From Ghiorsea sp. (lineage in GTDB: Bacteria > Pseudomonadota > Zetaproteobacteria > Mariprofundales > Mariprofundaceae): a stretch of 14,055 nt of DNA. The DNA is taken from contig JAUZQX010000149.1 of NCBI GenBank assembly GCA_030950765.1, positions 1-14,055 of the forward strand. Direction: 5' to 3'. Of the stretch, positions 1 to 7,045 are shown in pieces (the first letter of the stretch is position 1; every line of letters begins with the position of its first letter). The position numbers and the translations under genes were made by a program. The notes beneath the pieces were generated by a model. It was given only the letters and a program-made list of their open reading frames with translations, did no database searches and had not been told where the DNA came from.

Positions 1-1
1 T

Positions 2-148
2 GCAGTTAATCGCACGCTTGTATGCAGAATGCCGGCTCAGATTTTCAATACCTTTTATAGTACCTACGCAGGTTTTGAGCTTTGGGTAAATAACCATGTC
101 AGCAAGCGCAATGCAGACTTGGGTTCTTCGGTTATTCTCAACCATTAA
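2..148 (+). CDS. C-terminal fragment of an unrecognised protein (partial)
   Basis: An open frame enters from the left edge and ends at TAA 146-148, giving about 48 residues that finish in SSVILNH. It contains aromatic and polar residues in a plausible protein mix (for example FYSTYAGFELWVNN), with no low-complexity bias. I recognise no family, and the start lies outside the window. It would converge on the dsbC-type gene on the opposite strand, with about 120 bp between the two stops. An open frame of this length at an edge can arise by chance, so the call is tentative. Confidence 0.4.
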   Translation, partial: AVNRTLVCRMPAQIFNTFYSTYAGFELWVNNHVSKRNADLGSSVILNH

Positions 149-269
149 TTGTCTTTAGCTTTCAGTGTTTGCTGTGTAAAGTATTTGGATATGACCAAAG
201 CTAATGAGTGTCGCGCCTCCAATATATGAACAGAGCGAAACGCTTACTTGCCTCGGTTGTTACGTATAC
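149..269. other. Convergent intergenic gap, no clear element
   Basis: This 121-bp stretch lies between the partial + strand ORF and the stop of the dsbC-type gene. I see only a very short possible hairpin (AGCG-AAA-CGCT near 234-244) without a T-tract, so I do not call a terminator for either side. Confidence 0.5.
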
Positions 270-968
270 CTATTTCCCTTGGTTTAGCCATGTTTTCATG
301 TCACCACCTGTATATTTACGACCATCTTCTGCAAAAACTGTTGGCGTGCCGCGGACGTTAAGTTTCTCAGCAAGTTTCATGTTGTCATCAATGGGTGTTT
401 TGCAAGTGGCTTTAGGTAGTTTTTTATTATTTAACATCACATCAACCATGGCTTGGTACCGGTCTTTAGCGCACCAAATGGACTTGGATTTTTCGTAGGC
501 ATCAGGGTGTAGCTGGGTGAGTGGAAAAAGGAAAGTATAAACACGAATACCTGTTTCTTTTTGTAGGTTTTCTTCTAGGCGTTTGCAATACGGGCAATCA
601 GGGTCGGTAAACACTGCCATTTTAAGACCATCTTCAGGGCCGCTAACAATGGCATCTTCTAAAGGTAAAACTGACCAGTTGATGCGATTCATGTTGGCAA
701 GGCGTTGGGCGGTTAAATCTATTTTCTTGCTGGTGTCAAACATGTGGCCGTTAATCAAGTATTGCCCTGTTTCATCAGTGTAATAGATAGTGTCGCCGAC
801 TTGGACTTCATAAACATGAGGGATAGCAGTGGTGTGAACTGCTTTAATAGGCATGTCTGAAAGATTGGCGCGAATAGCAGCTGCTGTCTTGCTGCTGGCA
901 GGTTGCATTTCTGCAGCCCAACTGTTTAGAGATAAGAGAAGTGTACAAAGTAATAATAATGGTTTCAT
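270..968 (-). CDS. dsbC: DsbC-type periplasmic thiol:disulfide isomerase
   Basis: The 232-residue product fits DsbC, the periplasmic homodimer that reshuffles wrong disulfides in secreted proteins and is kept reduced by DsbD. Residues 1-19 form a signal peptide (hydrophobic LLLLCTLLLSLNSWAA). Residues about 22-85 match the small N-terminal dimerisation domain. A thioredoxin fold follows, with active site CPYC at 125-128 and the cis-proline loop GTP at 207-209. C166 and C189 sit where DsbC has its structural disulfide. E. coli DsbC carries CGYC; the CPYC variant occurs in homologues. The length is normal for the family. The start has a GAGGA ribosome site just upstream. The gene stands alone and diverges from hemJ; a cytochrome c peroxidase lies two genes away, but no direct link is shown. 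DsbG is a less likely alternative. Confidence 0.9.
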   Translation of the reverse strand: MKPLLLLCTLLLSLNSWAAEMQPASSKTAAAIRANLSDMPIKAVHTTAIPHVYEVQVGDTIYYTDETGQYLINGHMFDTSKKIDLTAQRLANMNRINWSVLPLEDAIVSGPEDGLKMAVFTDPDCPYCKRLEENLQKETGIRVYTFLFPLTQLHPDAYEKSKSIWCAKDRYQAMVDVMLNNKKLPKATCKTPIDDNMKLAEKLNVRGTPTVFAEDGRKYTGGDMKTWLNQGK

Positions 969-983
969 GTGTTCCTCGAAGAG

Positions 984-1024
984 ATGATTTAAATATCATA
1001 ATGACGCTGAAGCGAAGCTTAGCG
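984..1024. promoter_or_regulatory. Two inverted repeats in the dsbC/hemJ divergent region
   Basis: ATGAT (984-988) and ATCAT (995-999) form an AT-rich operator-like dyad. Next to it, CGCT-G-AAGC (1005-1013) and GCTTAGCG (1017-1024) form an 8-bp stem with one bulged G and a 3-base loop. Both lie between two divergent starts, where a shared regulator could bind. No convincing -35/-10 pair was found for either gene, and the dyads do not match the Fnr or Fur consensus as I know them. Confidence 0.35.
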
Positions 1025-1066
1025 GTTTGTTTTGAAGTTGTCGTCAGATAAAGTTAGGTTTGCCCA

Positions 1067-1072
1067 AAGGAG
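1067..1072 (+). promoter_or_regulatory. Ribosome binding site fixing the hemJ start
   Basis: AAGGAG lies 11 bases before ATG 1084. A longer frame begins at TTG 1060, but this site would then fall inside the coding sequence, and the eight extra residues do not resemble the family N-terminus. It therefore supports ATG 1084. Confidence 0.75.
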
Positions 1073-1083
1073 TGTATACAAAG

Positions 1084-1503
1084 ATGGAATGGATAAAAGT
1101 TTTTCACATCATGATGTTTACTTCTTGGTTTGCGGGTTTGTTTTATTTGCCACGCTTATTTGTGAATCATGCGATGGCAGATGAAGATGCCGTACACAAG
1201 CAGTTGGCAACCATGGAGCGTAAGCTTTACCGCTTTGTGACACCAATGATGTGGCTGACGGTGATTACGGGCGCAATCATGGCATATGACCAATGGGAAT
1301 ACTTTGGCGTCCAACTTTGGTTTGGTCTTAAAGTTGCTGTGGTATTGGCATTGATGGCATATCACTTTTACTGTGGACATTTGGTTCAGGTCTTTGCCCA
1401 GCGTAACAATGTGCGAGATCATGTGTTTTACCGTTTTTTTAATGAAATACCTGTGTTTGGTTTGGTGGCGGTATTGATTTTTGTCATTGTGAGGCCTTTT
1501 TAG
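1084..1503 (+). CDS. hemJ: Protoporphyrinogen IX oxidase, HemJ family
   Basis: HemJ oxidises protoporphyrinogen IX to protoporphyrin IX in the inner membrane, the penultimate step of haem synthesis, in bacteria that lack HemY or HemG. From ATG 1084 the protein has 139 residues, the usual HemJ length, and about four membrane spans (near 9-27, 52-70, 80-100 and 122-138). Family signatures are H8 before TSWFAGLFYLPRLFV (13-27), the GLK motif with K83 (81-83), the AYHFY segment near 92-96 and the closing NEIPV...VRPF. The conserved His and Lys correspond to residues implicated in haem binding in studied HemJ proteins. It starts the + strand run; the peroxidase gene begins 42 bp after its stop. 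A CopD-like copper protein was considered, but size and motifs favour HemJ. Confidence 0.9.
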   Translation: MEWIKVFHIMMFTSWFAGLFYLPRLFVNHAMADEDAVHKQLATMERKLYRFVTPMMWLTVITGAIMAYDQWEYFGVQLWFGLKVAVVLALMAYHFYCGHLVQVFAQRNNVRDHVFYRFFNEIPVFGLVAVLIFVIVRPF

Positions 1504-1545
1504 GCTTTTATACGGGGCGGTTTAAAAAAAGATAAGGAGAGAGCT

Positions 1546-2487
1546 ATGCGTATGGTTTGTTTGTGTTTTCTGTTGTTGGCGATGCCTAGTCTAGCTTTTT
1601 CGAATGAACCAATTGTACCTATTGTTGCTCCCACAGGTTTGAATCAAGCCAAAGTATCGCTTGGAGAAAGACTTTTTTTTGAAACACAGCTGTCTGCTGA
1701 CGGTAACATCAGTTGTGCTTCATGTCATGATTTAGAGCTTGGTGGCATGGATGGTTTGCGCTTTCCTATAGGTGTGTATGGCAAAGTTGGGGATATGAAT
1801 ACCCCTACAGTATTTAATGCTGCCCTAAATTTTAAACAATTTTGGGATGGGCGTGCCGACTCTTTAGAGGCACAAATGGATGGGCCTATTCTTCGTGGCC
1901 GTGAAATGGGTAATACATGGAAACAGGTTGTTTCCTTTTTGCGAGATGACCCTGTATATCACGAACTGTTTCAAACTATTTATAATACCGCAATTACACC
2001 TGAACATGTGCGTGATGCCATGGCTGAGTTTGAACGCTCTTTAACCTTAGAAGGTTCGCGTTTTGACCAATACTTGCAAGGGAAGTTACAGGCTATCAGC
2101 GCTGAAGAGAAAGCAGGTTATAAGTTGTTTAAAAGTTATGGTTGTGTGGCTTGCCATCAGGGGGCTGGTGTAGGCGGTAATATGTTTCAAAAGTTGGGTG
2201 TGATGAAAGCCTATTTTACGCAAGAAAAAGGTATTGAACCGCATGACTTGGGTCGGTTTAATGTGACCCAAAACCCGAAAGATAAGTTTGTATTTAAAGT
2301 GCCTTCGTTACGCATGGTGGTGTTAACGGCACCTTATTTCCATGATGGCAGTGTTGCCACATTGTTTGAGGCGATTAAACTCATGGGGCGACATCAACTG
2401 GGTAGAGAAATCCCCGACGATGATGTGAAATTGATTGAAGTTTTTTTACACACCTTGCCGGGTTTGTATCAAGATAAAGCATGGTGA
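1546..2487 (+). CDS. Diheme cytochrome c peroxidase (CcpA/MauG family)
   Basis: This is a 313-residue periplasmic enzyme expected to reduce hydrogen peroxide to water with electrons from a small cytochrome c or other donor. Residues 1-19 are a signal peptide. Two c-type haem sites are visible: CASCH at 57-61 (N-terminal, peroxidatic haem) and CVACH at 200-204 (electron-transfer haem). Other family hallmarks are the FWDGRADSLEAQ segment (99-110) and KVPSLRMVVLTAPYFHDGS (251-269). The length is typical for bacterial diheme peroxidases. A strong AAGGAGAG site lies a few bases before the ATG. Its stop overlaps the start region of the downstream kinase, so the two are translationally coupled. MauG-like cofactor-maturing enzymes share this fold, but no partner substrate gene is seen, so peroxidase is the safer reading. 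Confidence 0.9.
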   Translation: MRMVCLCFLLLAMPSLAFSNEPIVPIVAPTGLNQAKVSLGERLFFETQLSADGNISCASCHDLELGGMDGLRFPIGVYGKVGDMNTPTVFNAALNFKQFWDGRADSLEAQMDGPILRGREMGNTWKQVVSFLRDDPVYHELFQTIYNTAITPEHVRDAMAEFERSLTLEGSRFDQYLQGKLQAISAEEKAGYKLFKSYGCVACHQGAGVGGNMFQKLGVMKAYFTQEKGIEPHDLGRFNVTQNPKDKFVFKVPSLRMVVLTAPYFHDGSVATLFEAIKLMGRHQLGREIPDDDVKLIEVFLHTLPGLYQDKAW

Positions 2488-5204
2488 TGAAGCGTTTTTG
2501 GCTGTATGGGCTGGTTGGGGTTGTCACAGCATTATTGTTGATGTTTTTTTACCAGAAGTCAGTGGGTATCCAACCTGAACGTGTGTATCAAGTTGAGTCT
2601 ATAGCTTATGATTTAGCGGCGACACATAATAAATTGACTGCTGATATGGGTTTACTGGTGCAAGGGCGTTTAAGTCACTATGATACTATCACGCAAGCGC
2701 AGATGCGTTTGTTAAGCCTTCAACATAAATTGCAGGCATCGGTAGCCGAGGCAGGTGAAGCCTTGCGACCTGAGCTTGCGCAGTTGGCGGCAAGTGTTCA
2801 AGCGCAAATTGAGCCCGTGGAAACGTTTAAAACATCGTTGGCATTATACCGCAACTCATTACGTTATTTGCCAACATTGATGGCAGATATTGAGGAAAAA
2901 TCACCTGAGTTGGCAGGTGTATTACATGAAATTCAACGGCGTATGTATGTTATGTTGTCTCAGCCATCGGAGTTTGACCAGCAAACATTCTTGCGTTATC
3001 TAGCGCAGCTCAAGTCATCTGAATTCCAGCCTTTAAAGCAACACCTGCAAGCCGTGTTTGAACATTATACTGAGGTTTCGCAAGCAATGGCGTTGTTTAT
3101 TGCGCTTGCATCAGACCAAACCGCGAAAACATTGTCTCAAGCCTATTTACAATGGTCACAGCAACAGGATGAAAGGGCTAACCTTTATCGACTTTTGTTA
3201 CTGCTACTGTCTGGGTTGCTGTTGCTGTATATTGTTTGGGTATTGTGGCGCTTACAACAGTCGCGAGGCGTATTGAAAAAGACCAATACTTTTTTGCATT
3301 ATTTACAGAAGGCATTGGATGAACATGCCATTGTCAGCATTACGGATAAAGCAGGTAATATTATTTTTGCCAATGATAAGTTTTCCCGCATGAGTGGTTA
3401 TACTTTGCATGAGATGTTAGGGAAAAACCACCGTATATTGAAGTCTGGCATCCATTCAGAAGCATTTTATAACAAGCTTTGGGCGACCATTTCTGGTGGG
3501 AAAACATGGCGCGGTGTGATGCAAAACAAAGCCAAAGATGGGAGCCTTTATTGGGTGGACAGTAGTATCACACCCATTTTTAATGAGCAAGGCGACATTG
3601 AGCAGTATATTTCTGTGCGTACAGATATTACGCAGCAGGTGGATACGTTAGCGCGCTTTAAAGAAAGCAGAGCGCGTTATAAAGTCCTATCGGATATGAT
3701 TCCATATGCGTTAGGCGTGGTGCAGCGAGGAGCATGGGTATATGTGAATAAGTCTGCTGTTGCTTTGTTTGCGACAGGCAGCATGCAAGAGATGCTGAAT
3801 CAACCTGTAACGCACTTTTTTATAGAAGATGAAAAGAACCTGGTGTCGAAAGTGCAGCAAGCATGTGAGCAACAATCTGTGTTGCTCATGCAAGAGGGCT
3901 GCTTGCAGACCATTCAGGGGCAAAAGTTTGCGGCAGAGTTGCAGGGTGCACCTTTGCTTTGGGAGGGTGAACCTGCCCTTTTGCTTGCGATACATGACAT
4001 CACCGAACGTAAAGCGGAAGCCGAGGCTAAACAAACCTATCAAGAGCAGTTGGAGCACACCCAACGCCTTGAGTCGCTGGGGGTGTTGGCGGGTGGCATA
4101 GCCCATGATTTTAATAATATTCTCGCAGCTATTATGGGCAATGCTGCCCTAGCGGTGAGGCATGTCGAAGAGCCTCAAGCTTTGTTGCAATACTTGGAAA
4201 AAATTAATATTTCCAGTGTGCGGGCTGCGGAGCTGTGTGAGCAAATGTTGATGTATGCAGGGGGTGGAGTGATGGATAAACAACCTGTTTTGTTGCATGA
4301 GTTGCTTCATGATGTAGCAAATATGGTGCGGGCAACGCTGACCAATCAAATCACACTGGAAGAAGATATTGCAGCAGATGTTTTACCTGTTGAGGCGGAC
4401 ATCAGGCAGGTGCAGCAGGTGATGTTAAATTTACTGACCAATGCAGCAGAATCCATTGAGGGCAGAGGTGTTATTCGGCTAAAGCTGGGTATGACAATGA
4501 TTGATGCTGATGCAGATCAAGATTGGGTGGGCGAGCAAAAGCTTGCTTGTGGTCAATATGTATTTCTTGAAGTGTCAGATACGGGGTGCGGCATGGATAG
4601 GCAGACCAAAGCGAAAATATTTGAGCCCTTTTTTACAACCAAATTTACAGGTCGTGGTTTGGGTATGAGTGCATTGTTAGGTATTATTCATGCCCATAAT
4701 GGTGGTATTGTGGTTGATTCTGAAGAGAGTAAGGGTACAAACATTCGTGTGCTGTTTCCTGCTGTCGAAACGACTGTGGCAACGCCTGAACCCCATGCTG
4801 CATCGGATACACATGCGATGTTGGGTGAGGTGTCGGGCAAGGTGTTGCTGATTGATGATGAGCCTGATATTTTAGAATTTGCTGCGGCAGTGTTGGAAGA
4901 TGTGGGTTTTGATGTCATTACAGCCAGCAATGGGGAAGAGGGGATTGCGCAATACCAAGCGCATCAACAGACATTAAAGCTAGTGGTTTGTGATATGGTA
5001 ATGCCCAAACTTGGGGGAATCGCTGTGGCGAAACATATTCATGCACATACGCCTGAGATGCCTGTGCTGTTATCTTCGGGTTATGATGAGCAAAGTTTAG
5101 ACAAAATTAGTCAGTTGGATATTGCAGGGTTTATACGAAAACCATATATGCCTGAAACCTTGGTGGATAGCGTCAGCGCAGCACTCAAAGCTACGAAAAA
5201 GTAA
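2481..5204 (+). CDS. Membrane hybrid histidine kinase: DAHL-like sensor, two PAS, HisKA, HATPase, receiver
   Basis: A 907-residue sensor kinase. A first membrane span (about 8-24), a long helical extracytoplasmic region (25-235) and a second span (236-256) frame the sensor. The segment GLLVQGRLSHYDTITQAQ (57-74) resembles the double all-helical ligand-binding (DAHL) domain, as I judge by eye. PAS 1 covers about 282-385 (GYTLHEMLGKNHRILKSG) and a more divergent PAS 2 about 395-510. The dimerisation domain carries the phosphorylatable H542 in GIAHDFNNILA. The ATPase domain shows the N box (N650, N654), DTGCGM (700-705), FEPFFTT and GRGLGMS. A C-terminal receiver (about 786-903) has acidic pocket D792/D793, phosphate acceptor D838, S865/S866 and K887. 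All catalytic residues are present. No HPt or DNA-binding partner is encoded here. ATG 2487, overlapping the peroxidase TGA by one base, is an alternative start. Confidence 0.9.
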   Translation: MVMKRFWLYGLVGVVTALLLMFFYQKSVGIQPERVYQVESIAYDLAATHNKLTADMGLLVQGRLSHYDTITQAQMRLLSLQHKLQASVAEAGEALRPELAQLAASVQAQIEPVETFKTSLALYRNSLRYLPTLMADIEEKSPELAGVLHEIQRRMYVMLSQPSEFDQQTFLRYLAQLKSSEFQPLKQHLQAVFEHYTEVSQAMALFIALASDQTAKTLSQAYLQWSQQQDERANLYRLLLLLLSGLLLLYIVWVLWRLQQSRGVLKKTNTFLHYLQKALDEHAIVSITDKAGNIIFANDKFSRMSGYTLHEMLGKNHRILKSGIHSEAFYNKLWATISGGKTWRGVMQNKAKDGSLYWVDSSITPIFNEQGDIEQYISVRTDITQQVDTLARFKESRARYKVLSDMIPYALGVVQRGAWVYVNKSAVALFATGSMQEMLNQPVTHFFIEDEKNLVSKVQQACEQQSVLLMQEGCLQTIQGQKFAAELQGAPLLWEGEPALLLAIHDITERKAEAEAKQTYQEQLEHTQRLESLGVLAGGIAHDFNNILAAIMGNAALAVRHVEEPQALLQYLEKINISSVRAAELCEQMLMYAGGGVMDKQPVLLHELLHDVANMVRATLTNQITLEEDIAADVLPVEADIRQVQQVMLNLLTNAAESIEGRGVIRLKLGMTMIDADADQDWVGEQKLACGQYVFLEVSDTGCGMDRQTKAKIFEPFFTTKFTGRGLGMSALLGIIHAHNGGIVVDSEESKGTNIRVLFPAVETTVATPEPHAASDTHAMLGEVSGKVLLIDDEPDILEFAAAVLEDVGFDVITASNGEEGIAQYQAHQQTLKLVVCDMVMPKLGGIAVAKHIHAHTPEMPVLLSSGYDEQSLDKISQLDIAGFIRKPYMPETLVDSVSAALKATKK

Positions 5205-5225
5205 TAGCCAAAAGGTCGCTCTCAT

Positions 5226-5256
5226 GAAGCAGGTTGGATTTATACCTGACTTCAGG
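5226..5256. promoter_or_regulatory. Inverted repeats between the kinase and sulP
   Basis: GAAGCAGGT (5226-5234) and ACCTG-a-CTTC (5244-5253) can form a 9-bp stem with one bulge and a 9-base loop. An overlapping short dyad CCTGA-CT-TCAGG occupies 5245-5256. No T-tract follows, so it is not an intrinsic terminator as written. It could be an operator or leader hairpin for sulP, which starts at 5313. No convincing promoter was found in this 108-bp gap. Confidence 0.3.
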
Positions 5257-5302
5257 CATATTGCGCCGCCCTTAAAGATTGTTTGGTTGTTATAAAAACC
5301 TC

Positions 5303-5306
5303 GGAG
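5303..5306 (+). promoter_or_regulatory. Ribosome binding site fixing the sulP start
   Basis: GGAG (followed by AAA) sits 6 bases before ATG 5313. The frame also opens at TTG 5283, but that start has no ribosome site and would add ten residues unlike the family N-terminus. It supports ATG 5313. Confidence 0.7.
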
Positions 5307-5312
5307 AAACCC

Positions 5313-6827
5313 ATGTTTACCCTATATAAAAAGCACGTTTGGAGTGCTAAAGATGATATTTTATCTGGCTTGACGGTTGCGCTTGCGCTGGTGCCTGAGG
5401 CTGTTGCCTTTGCATTTGTGGCAGGTGTACATCCTTTGGTTGGGCTGTATGCGGCATTTATGGTAGGTTTAATTACCTCAGTGATTGGCGGTCGCCCAGG
5501 TATGATTTCTGGGGCAACAGGTGCTTTGGCTGTAGTGATGGTGGCGCTAGTAGCGCAACATGGTGTTGAGTACCTGTTTGCCACGGTGGTGTTAATGGGC
5601 GTGCTACAAATTGGTTTCGGGTTACTCAAGTTTGGTAAGTTTATTCGAATGGTACCCTATCCCGTGATGCTTGGTTTTGTGAATGGTTTGGCGATTGTTA
5701 TTTTCTTAGCACAAATTCCTCAATTTAAAGTGGGCGATGAATGGATGCAGGGCGCAGACATGTATATGATGCTTGGTTTGGTGTTTGCGACCATGGCAAT
5801 CATGTTTTTCTTACCCAAGTTTACCCGCGCTGTGCCAGCGGGTTTGGTGGCGATTGTGGGTTTGTCTGCCATTGTTATTTTTGCAGGTTTTGATACCAAA
5901 ACCGTGGGTGATATTGCATCCATTGGTGGCTCACTTCCGCCGTTTCATATCCCTCAAATCCCTTTAAATCTTGAAACAATCTATATTATTTTGCCGTATG
6001 CTGTAATTTTGGCTGCCATTGGTTTGATTGAATCTTTATTGACCATGACGGTGATTGATGAAATGACAAACACGCGCGGGCAAGGAAATCGCGTGTCCAT
6101 TGGACAAGGTGCTGCCAATGTGGTTACAGGTTTTTTCGGCGGTATGGGCGGTTGTGCCATGATTGGGCAATCCATGATTAATATTTCATCGGGTGGCTTG
6201 CGCAACTTATCGGGTATCGCGGCAGCCTTGTTCCTGCTTTCTTTTATTTTGTTCGCCAATGAATTGATTGAGATGATTCCTGTGGCAGTGCTTGTCGGCA
6301 TTATGTTTATGGTGGTGATTGGCACATTCGAGTGGGGAAGCTTCAATATGTTCAACAAAATACCCAAAGAAGATGTGTTTGTGGTGGTTTTGGTGACTGC
6401 GGTAACCGTGGCGACTGACCTTGCTATTGCCGTAATTGTGGGCGTGATTGCATCAGCGTTGGTATTCGCGTGGAAAAATGCCAAACATATTTATGCCGTG
6501 CCTAAAGATTTAGAAACGGGTGAACGTGTCTATGAAATTCACGGCCCGTTATTTTTTGCATCGGCGCACAGGTTTAATGAATTGTTTGACCCAGAAAATG
6601 ACCCTGATGAAGTGATTATTGATTTCGCCAACTCGCGTGTTGCCGATCATTCAGCGATTGAAGCCATTGATAACTTGGCAGAGAAATACACCAAAGCAGG
6701 CAAAAAACTGCACTTGCGTCATCTTAGTAAAGAATGCAGAGCGTTGTTGGAAAAAGCGGGTGGTTTGGTAGAAGTAAACATCAAGGAAGACCCGCATTAC
6801 CACATTGCTGACGACAAACTAGCTTGA
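5313..6827 (+). CDS. SulP-family inorganic anion transporter with STAS domain
   Basis: The 504-residue protein is an inner-membrane anion transporter of the SulP/SLC26 family, whose members carry sulfate, bicarbonate or similar anions by proton or sodium coupling or by exchange. Residues about 13-390 form the transport domain with many hydrophobic spans. They include the family N-terminal signature [20 protein letters not shown] (15-34), GLYAAF (44-49), [17 protein letters not shown] (60-76) and [15 protein letters not shown] (116-130). Residues about 405-490 form a cytoplasmic STAS domain with the strand-loop [16 protein letters not shown] (437-452), whose serine (S447) matches the regulatory loop. 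The substrate cannot be read from sequence: the family includes sulfate permeases and cyanobacterial bicarbonate carriers (BicA). It lies 108 bp after the kinase, on the same strand, and could share its transcript. It converges with rquA. Confidence 0.88.
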   Translation: MFTLYKKHVWSAKDDILSGLTVALALVPEAVAFAFVAGVHPLVGLYAAFMVGLITSVIGGRPGMISGATGALAVVMVALVAQHGVEYLFATVVLMGVLQIGFGLLKFGKFIRMVPYPVMLGFVNGLAIVIFLAQIPQFKVGDEWMQGADMYMMLGLVFATMAIMFFLPKFTRAVPAGLVAIVGLSAIVIFAGFDTKTVGDIASIGGSLPPFHIPQIPLNLETIYIILPYAVILAAIGLIESLLTMTVIDEMTNTRGQGNRVSIGQGAANVVTGFFGGMGGCAMIGQSMINISSGGLRNLSGIAAALFLLSFILFANELIEMIPVAVLVGIMFMVVIGTFEWGSFNMFNKIPKEDVFVVVLVTAVTVATDLAIAVIVGVIASALVFAWKNAKHIYAVPKDLETGERVYEIHGPLFFASAHRFNELFDPENDPDEVIIDFANSRVADHSAIEAIDNLAEKYTKAGKKLHLRHLSKECRALLEKAGGLVEVNIKEDPHYHIADDKLA

Positions 6828-6875
6828 TTGGTTTCTTTTACCTTTTGCTGGTTTGATGCCAACTGAAAGGTGTTC

Positions 6876-6892
6876 ATGTACAAATCGTACAT
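6876..6892. repeat. Perfect short inverted repeat ATGTAC-N5-GTACAT
   Basis: ATGTAC (6876-6881), loop AAATC, GTACAT (6887-6892) lie 49 bp after the sulP stop in a convergent intergenic region. The arms are perfect and the loop is short, so it could be an RNA hairpin or a protein-binding dyad. It is followed by TTCTCGCC, not by a T-run, so it is not a standard terminator. Confidence 0.45.
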
Positions 6893-6967
6893 TCTCGCCT
6901 TTGCCTTATGATAACATTAAGCAGGGCAATCTTATATCTGTTAAAGGCGTGGGACTTTTAATTGGGT

Positions 6968-7034
6968 AACACGTGAATTGAACAATGATTCGTCATTCTT
7001 GCGAAGCCTTGCTCAATTCATGAATCACGGTGTT
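6968..7034. repeat. Long interrupted inverted repeat between convergent sulP and rquA
   Basis: TGAATTGAACAA (6974-6985) pairs with TTGCTCAATTCA (7009-7020), 11 of 12 positions. Inside it TTCG (6989-6992) faces CGAA (7002-7005), and outside it AACAC (6968-6972) faces GTGTT (7030-7034) across an internal loop. A stem-loop lying between two convergent stops could end transcription or protect 3' ends in both directions, but neither side has a good T-tract. The core CGTCATTCTTGCGAAG resembles a degraded copy of the dispersed GTCATTCCCGCGAA-type repeats seen in many proteobacteria; this is my inference from memory. Confidence 0.45.
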
Positions 7035-7045
7035 TTAAAACGAAC

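Noticed and set aside
208..498. A 96-codon plus-strand frame across the end of dsbC
   Set aside because: Mostly antisense to dsbC, without a ribosome site or family signature.
1060..1083. TTG 1060 as the hemJ start
   Set aside because: It would place the AAGGAG site inside the coding region; ATG 1084 gives the normal family length.
3711..4106. A 131-codon minus-strand frame within the histidine kinase
   Set aside because: It lies opposite the second PAS and HisKA regions, whose domain motifs are intact; it has no recognisable motif.
5226..5256. Hairpin after the kinase as an intrinsic terminator
   Set aside because: The stem is bulged and no T-run follows, so it is listed only as a possible regulatory dyad.
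5283..5312. TTG 5283 as the sulP start and a -10-like TATAAA at 5291-5296
   Set aside because: ATG 5313 has a good ribosome site. The TATAAA has no -35 partner at proper spacing and lies too close to the start.
5981..6484. A 167-codon minus-strand open frame within the SulP gene
   Set aside because: Antisense to a well-supported membrane transporter; its Ile/Thr/Ala-rich composition is the mirror of hydrophobic codons, and no ribosome site or family was seen.
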